Positions 6,713 to 8,490 of a stretch of DNA of 8,490 bases are shown here, one piece after another. Location of the stretch: assembly GCA_902766415.1 (NCBI GenBank), contig CACXDR010000188.1, forward strand, positions 1 to 8,490, in the 5' to 3' direction. The notes below the pieces were generated by a model that worked only from the letters and a program-made list of their open reading frames with translations, ran no database searches and was not told where the DNA came from. A program made the translations under genes and the position numbers. Numbering within the stretch: the first letter of the stretch is position 1; each line of letters opens with the position of its first letter. Origin of the DNA: an uncultured Lachnospiraceae bacterium. GTDB lineage: Bacteria; Bacillota_A; Clostridia; Lachnospirales; Lachnospiraceae.

Positions 6713-6736
6713 CCGGCGCAGTGGGAAGATCTTAAG
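6697..6736 (+). repeat. Short direct repeat at the end of the Cys-rich gene
   Basis: GAAGATCTTAAG occurs at 6697-6708 and again at 6725-6736, 28 bases apart. The first copy encodes the last residues of the small protein and the second lies just after its stop codon. Each copy contains the palindrome AAGATCTT. Confidence 0.75.
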
Positions 6737-6755
6737 CTGTTCAATACACAAAGAG

Positions 6756-6805
6756 ATCCCGGAGGCCACGAAAACATCAGTGTTTTCGCGGCTTCCGGGA
6801 TTTTT
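6756..6805. terminator. Long, probably bidirectional terminator between convergent genes
   Basis: A 20-position stem pairs 6756-6775 with 6782-6801, with one G-T wobble and one A-C mismatch, around the six-base loop ATCAGT. On the plus strand it ends in a run of five T (6801-6805) and would stop the radical SAM operon. On the minus strand the hairpin is followed by CTCTTTG, a weaker T-rich tail, so it may also serve the leftward lipoprotein gene whose stop lies 31 bases away. Confidence 0.9.
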
Positions 6806-6835
6806 CACTGCATCTTCCTGCTTACCGGCGAAGCC

Positions 6836-7906
6836 TCATTTTGACTGCTCGAACAGCCAGTCTCTTACTGCTTCAAGCTTATACGCGTAATCAAAGGATG
6901 TCATGTGCTCACCTGCACCGCCGGGAGCAGTGTTTCCTTCCGCCAGCGTGGAGCCCAGAGTGAACGTCACAAAATTCGCGTTATTCCCCTCGGAGAGCAT
7001 CGTTTCAACAGCGGCGTTCTGCGTGTCCTGCGGATCCTGCGCGCTCCACTCAGCTGCGCTGTAAGCTGCCTGGTCCTGGTCAAACACCTCTTTCAGACCC
7101 GCCTGGCCTGCCGAGGCCCTGGGATCACCCGCTGCCACAATGTAGAAGAACTTCTTGTCTTCCAGAATGTTCAGTATGCTGTTGTCCCACTGGCTTCCGA
7201 CAAACAGGGAAGCCGCGAAAAGATCCGGACAGACAGTGTTGAGATAGAATGAGGTCATGCCGCCCATGGACTGTCCCGTGGTATAGATCCGGTCCGTATC
7301 AATGGAGTATTCTTCCGTAAGGTATTTAAGAAGCCGCACCGCGGTCTCGATCTGCCCGCTGTGTTCATAATTGTCGTTTACCACTGTCTCGGTAAAGACC
7401 GGGACAACTACGAAGGAAGGATGTTTTGCCTGTTCCTCGTCTGTCGCAAAAACAAGACCGCCCCAGCCCTGGGTGAGAACTGTTTCCGCATCCTTTCCGA
7501 CTACACTGGAGTCCGGGATAAACTGCAGCAGCGGGTAGCTCTGTGACGCATCGTAGTTCTCCGGGATATAAAGCTGATACTGAAGCGTCGTACCGCTTTC
7601 CTCATCCTCAAAGGTCATAAGTTCAAATTTCGGCGCCACCTCCGCGATCATGGCCTGCAGCTCTGTGTCGGACGATTTATCCTGCATGCCGCCACGGCCG
7701 CCGTTGCCTTTGTGTTCTTTGAGATCGCCCTTTCCGGCGTCTTTAACGTCTGCTGCTTCCGTTTCCTGCACCGCAGCGGAAACCGCGGACGATGCAGCCG
7801 TTCCTGCAGTCTGTGCCGATGCCGTTCCACAGGCCGCAGTGACAAGCATTAACGCTGCAGCAAGGAATCCTGCAATTCTTTTGTTCCAGATCATTTTATT
7901 CTGCAT
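6836..7906 (-). CDS. Secreted lipoprotein with alpha/beta-hydrolase (esterase/peptidase-like) domain
   Basis: This 356-residue protein is exported and lipid-anchored on the outer face of the membrane. The N-terminus has basic residues, a hydrophobic stretch (IAGFLAAALMLV) and a lipobox ending TAAC, with Cys26 as the lipidated residue. Residues 27-80 are an Ala/Ser/Thr-rich linker with a GNGGRGG patch. The rest is a serine hydrolase of the predicted esterase/peptidase type (COG4099- or PHB-depolymerase-like). It contains LQYQLYIPENYD at about 108-119, the nucleophile elbow GQSMGG with Ser213, and plausible acid and base residues Asp261 (AAGDPR) and His334 (GEHMTSF). The start ATG at 7904-7906 has AAAAGGA about 10 bases upstream on its strand. 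The gene stands alone, convergent to the radical SAM operon. Substrate unknown. A threonine at lipobox position -3 is less common but acceptable. Confidence 0.87.
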   Translation of the reverse strand: MQNKMIWNKRIAGFLAAALMLVTAACGTASAQTAGTAASSAVSAAVQETEAADVKDAGKGDLKEHKGNGGRGGMQDKSSDTELQAMIAEVAPKFELMTFEDEESGTTLQYQLYIPENYDASQSYPLLQFIPDSSVVGKDAETVLTQGWGGLVFATDEEQAKHPSFVVVPVFTETVVNDNYEHSGQIETAVRLLKYLTEEYSIDTDRIYTTGQSMGGMTSFYLNTVCPDLFAASLFVGSQWDNSILNILEDKKFFYIVAAGDPRASAGQAGLKEVFDQDQAAYSAAEWSAQDPQDTQNAAVETMLSEGNNANFVTFTLGSTLAEGNTAPGGAGEHMTSFDYAYKLEAVRDWLFEQSK

Positions 7907-7983
7907 GTTTTTTATATCCTTTTTGTTTGTTCGGCATCCGTACTTACGTTTTCACTGCACGACACCTGTTTTTTCTTCGCCAT

Positions 7984-7989
7984 AATATA
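7984..7989 (-). promoter_or_regulatory. Tentative -10 box of the lipoprotein gene
   Basis: On the minus strand TATATT (4/6 plus flanking AT-rich bases) lies about 78 bases before the lipoprotein ATG. No good -35 hexamer is visible at 16-18 bases; only an AT-rich T-run (ACTTTTTTC) lies there. Weak call. Confidence 0.3.
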
Positions 7990-8014
7990 GACCTGAAAAC
8001 TGAAAAAAGTCTTA

Positions 8015-8062
8015 AAAGCCCCGAAAACCTTCCTCCCTATAAATTCCGAAGTCCGGGGCTTT
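8015..8062. terminator. Terminator-like hairpin in the divergent intergenic region
   Basis: AAAGCCCCG (8015-8023) pairs perfectly with CGGGGCTTT (8054-8062) around a 30-base loop. On the minus strand the stem is followed by TTTTAAGACTTTTTT, and on the plus strand by TTTGGTTTT, so it could stop transcription both ways. It lies between divergent genes, upstream of both, and so would act as an insulator or leader attenuator rather than as an ordinary gene end. Outside the hairpin, 7907-8169 contains the flanking promoters and no gene that I can support. Confidence 0.55.
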
Positions 8063-8089
8063 GGTTTTAAGGTCTTTATCTGCAGACTG

Positions 8090-8098
8090 TGATATTAT
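8090..8098 (+). promoter_or_regulatory. Extended -10 promoter of the right-edge secreted protein gene
   Basis: TGATATTAT contains a TG one base before the hexamer TATTAT (8093-8098), an extended -10 form. No good -35 is visible at 16-18 bases, which extended -10 promoters can tolerate. The start would be near 8105, about 65 bases before the preferred ATG at 8170. Confidence 0.5.
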
Positions 8099-8156
8099 TA
8101 AAACAGTACCGTTTATTCAAAGGAAGACCGGGAGATATGTATTACGCGGCAGGAAG

Positions 8157-8163
8157 TGAAGGA
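8157..8163 (+). promoter_or_regulatory. Ribosome binding site favouring the ATG at 8170
   Basis: TGAAGGA lies six bases before the ATG at 8170. The in-frame upstream ATG at 8137 has only AAAGGAAG (8119-8126) at about 10 bases, and would put a polar 11-residue extension ahead of the signal peptide. The downstream start is preferred. Confidence 0.6.
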
Positions 8164-8169
8164 CAGAGT

Positions 8170-8490
8170 ATGAAAAGAAATACAATGCGTTTTTGGGTGA
8201 TGATCATGATGATGCTGCTGTTTGCGGGATCCATGCCGCAAACCGTTGAAGCCGCAAAAAAGAACAGTCAAACCTCTTCTGAACGGATAAAAAAGGTAAT
8301 GGCCGAGGGAAGCGGAACGGATCTTTTCGGTGAAAGCAGAAACTTCACTTGCTGGTATGACAAGGAGGATGATCTGTTTTATATGGAGAATCCTGCTGAA
8401 AATGTTTATGTATATGATGCACAACGGTGGTCTGTCACACGCGCTTACCGTATCGTCGACTCTAATGGCAAAACGCATTTCTGGTACGGA
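8170..8490 (+). CDS. Secreted protein of unknown function, 5' part (partial)
   Basis: An open frame of 107 codons runs off the right edge with no stop. From the ATG at 8170 the product starts with a classic signal peptide: basic MKRNTMR, a hydrophobic core WVMIMMMLLFAG, and a likely signal peptidase I site around QTVEA-A. The mature part visible so far is polar, rich in Ser, Glu, Asp and aromatic residues (FTCWYDKEDDLFYMENPAEN, then VYVYDAQRWS), with one cysteine. An in-frame ATG at 8137 would add 11 residues. I recognise no family. The YDKEDDLFYM and RIVDSNGKTHFWYG stretches look like beta-strand-rich extracellular modules, but this is only an impression. GC content is lower than in the housekeeping genes. 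Transcription diverges from the lipoprotein gene. Confidence 0.75.
   Translation, partial: MKRNTMRFWVMIMMMLLFAGSMPQTVEAAKKNSQTSSERIKKVMAEGSGTDLFGESRNFTCWYDKEDDLFYMENPAENVYVYDAQRWSVTRAYRIVDSNGKTHFWYG

Noticed and set aside
5902..6777. A 291-codon open frame on the minus strand across the end of the radical SAM gene and the small gene
   Set aside because: It lies opposite two well-supported genes, crosses the terminator, and its translation is a low-information Arg/Ser/Pro-rich mix typical of antisense frames.
8015..8068. True H-type RNA pseudoknot from AAAGCCCCG/CGGGGCTTT and AAAACC/GGTTTT
   Set aside because: The two helices would have zero-length connecting loops on both crossings, which is sterically implausible; treated instead as alternative pairings.
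1..8490. CRISPR arrays, tRNA or rRNA genes, insertion sequences
   Set aside because: No regularly spaced repeats, no transposase-like frames with terminal inverted repeats, and no cloverleaf or rRNA-like sequence were seen on either strand.

Overview
The window looks like part of the chromosome of an anaerobic Firmicute, most likely a Clostridia/Lachnospiraceae-type bacterium. The reasons are Clostridia-like PhoH and YbeY proteins, a SpoVB/MurJ-like flippase, a HI0933/BaiN-type flavoprotein, strong AAAGGAGG-type ribosome binding sites and a Gram-positive lipoprotein signal. This placement is inferred from protein character alone.

Left part (1-4815), conserved housekeeping genes with high GC: the 3' end of rpsU (ribosomal protein S21) and its strong intrinsic terminator are followed by a tightly packed run. 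The run is ybeZ/phoH-like ATPase, ybeY rRNA maturation endonuclease (11-nt overlap), a polytopic oligosaccharide/lipid II-type flippase (abutting stop/start), and after about 130 bp a FAD-dependent HI0933/BaiN-family oxidoreductase. PhoH and YbeY are usual partners in rRNA processing. The flippase probably serves cell-envelope synthesis. A 27-nt tandem duplication sits across the flippase stop codon.

Middle part (4816-6835), the most interesting section: by eye the GC content falls after 4816, and a well-formed promoter (TTTACA, 17-bp spacer, TACAAT) drives a two-gene unit. The first gene is a radical SAM enzyme with a complete seven-cysteine SPASM domain and an N-terminal region that could bind a leader peptide. 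The second is a 98-residue protein with a compact cluster of five cysteines (CCTKDVHCVHCEGAC). The pair looks like a peptide maturase with its substrate (a RiPP-like system). I do not recognise the small protein, and no exporter or protease gene is visible. A long hairpin ends the unit and probably also serves the convergent gene that follows.

Right part (6836-8490): a leftward gene encodes a secreted lipoprotein with an alpha/beta-hydrolase (esterase/peptidase-like) domain. A 263-bp AT-richer region between divergent genes carries a hairpin with competing pairings and putative promoters. A rightward gene then starts, encoding a secreted protein of unknown function that runs off the window edge.
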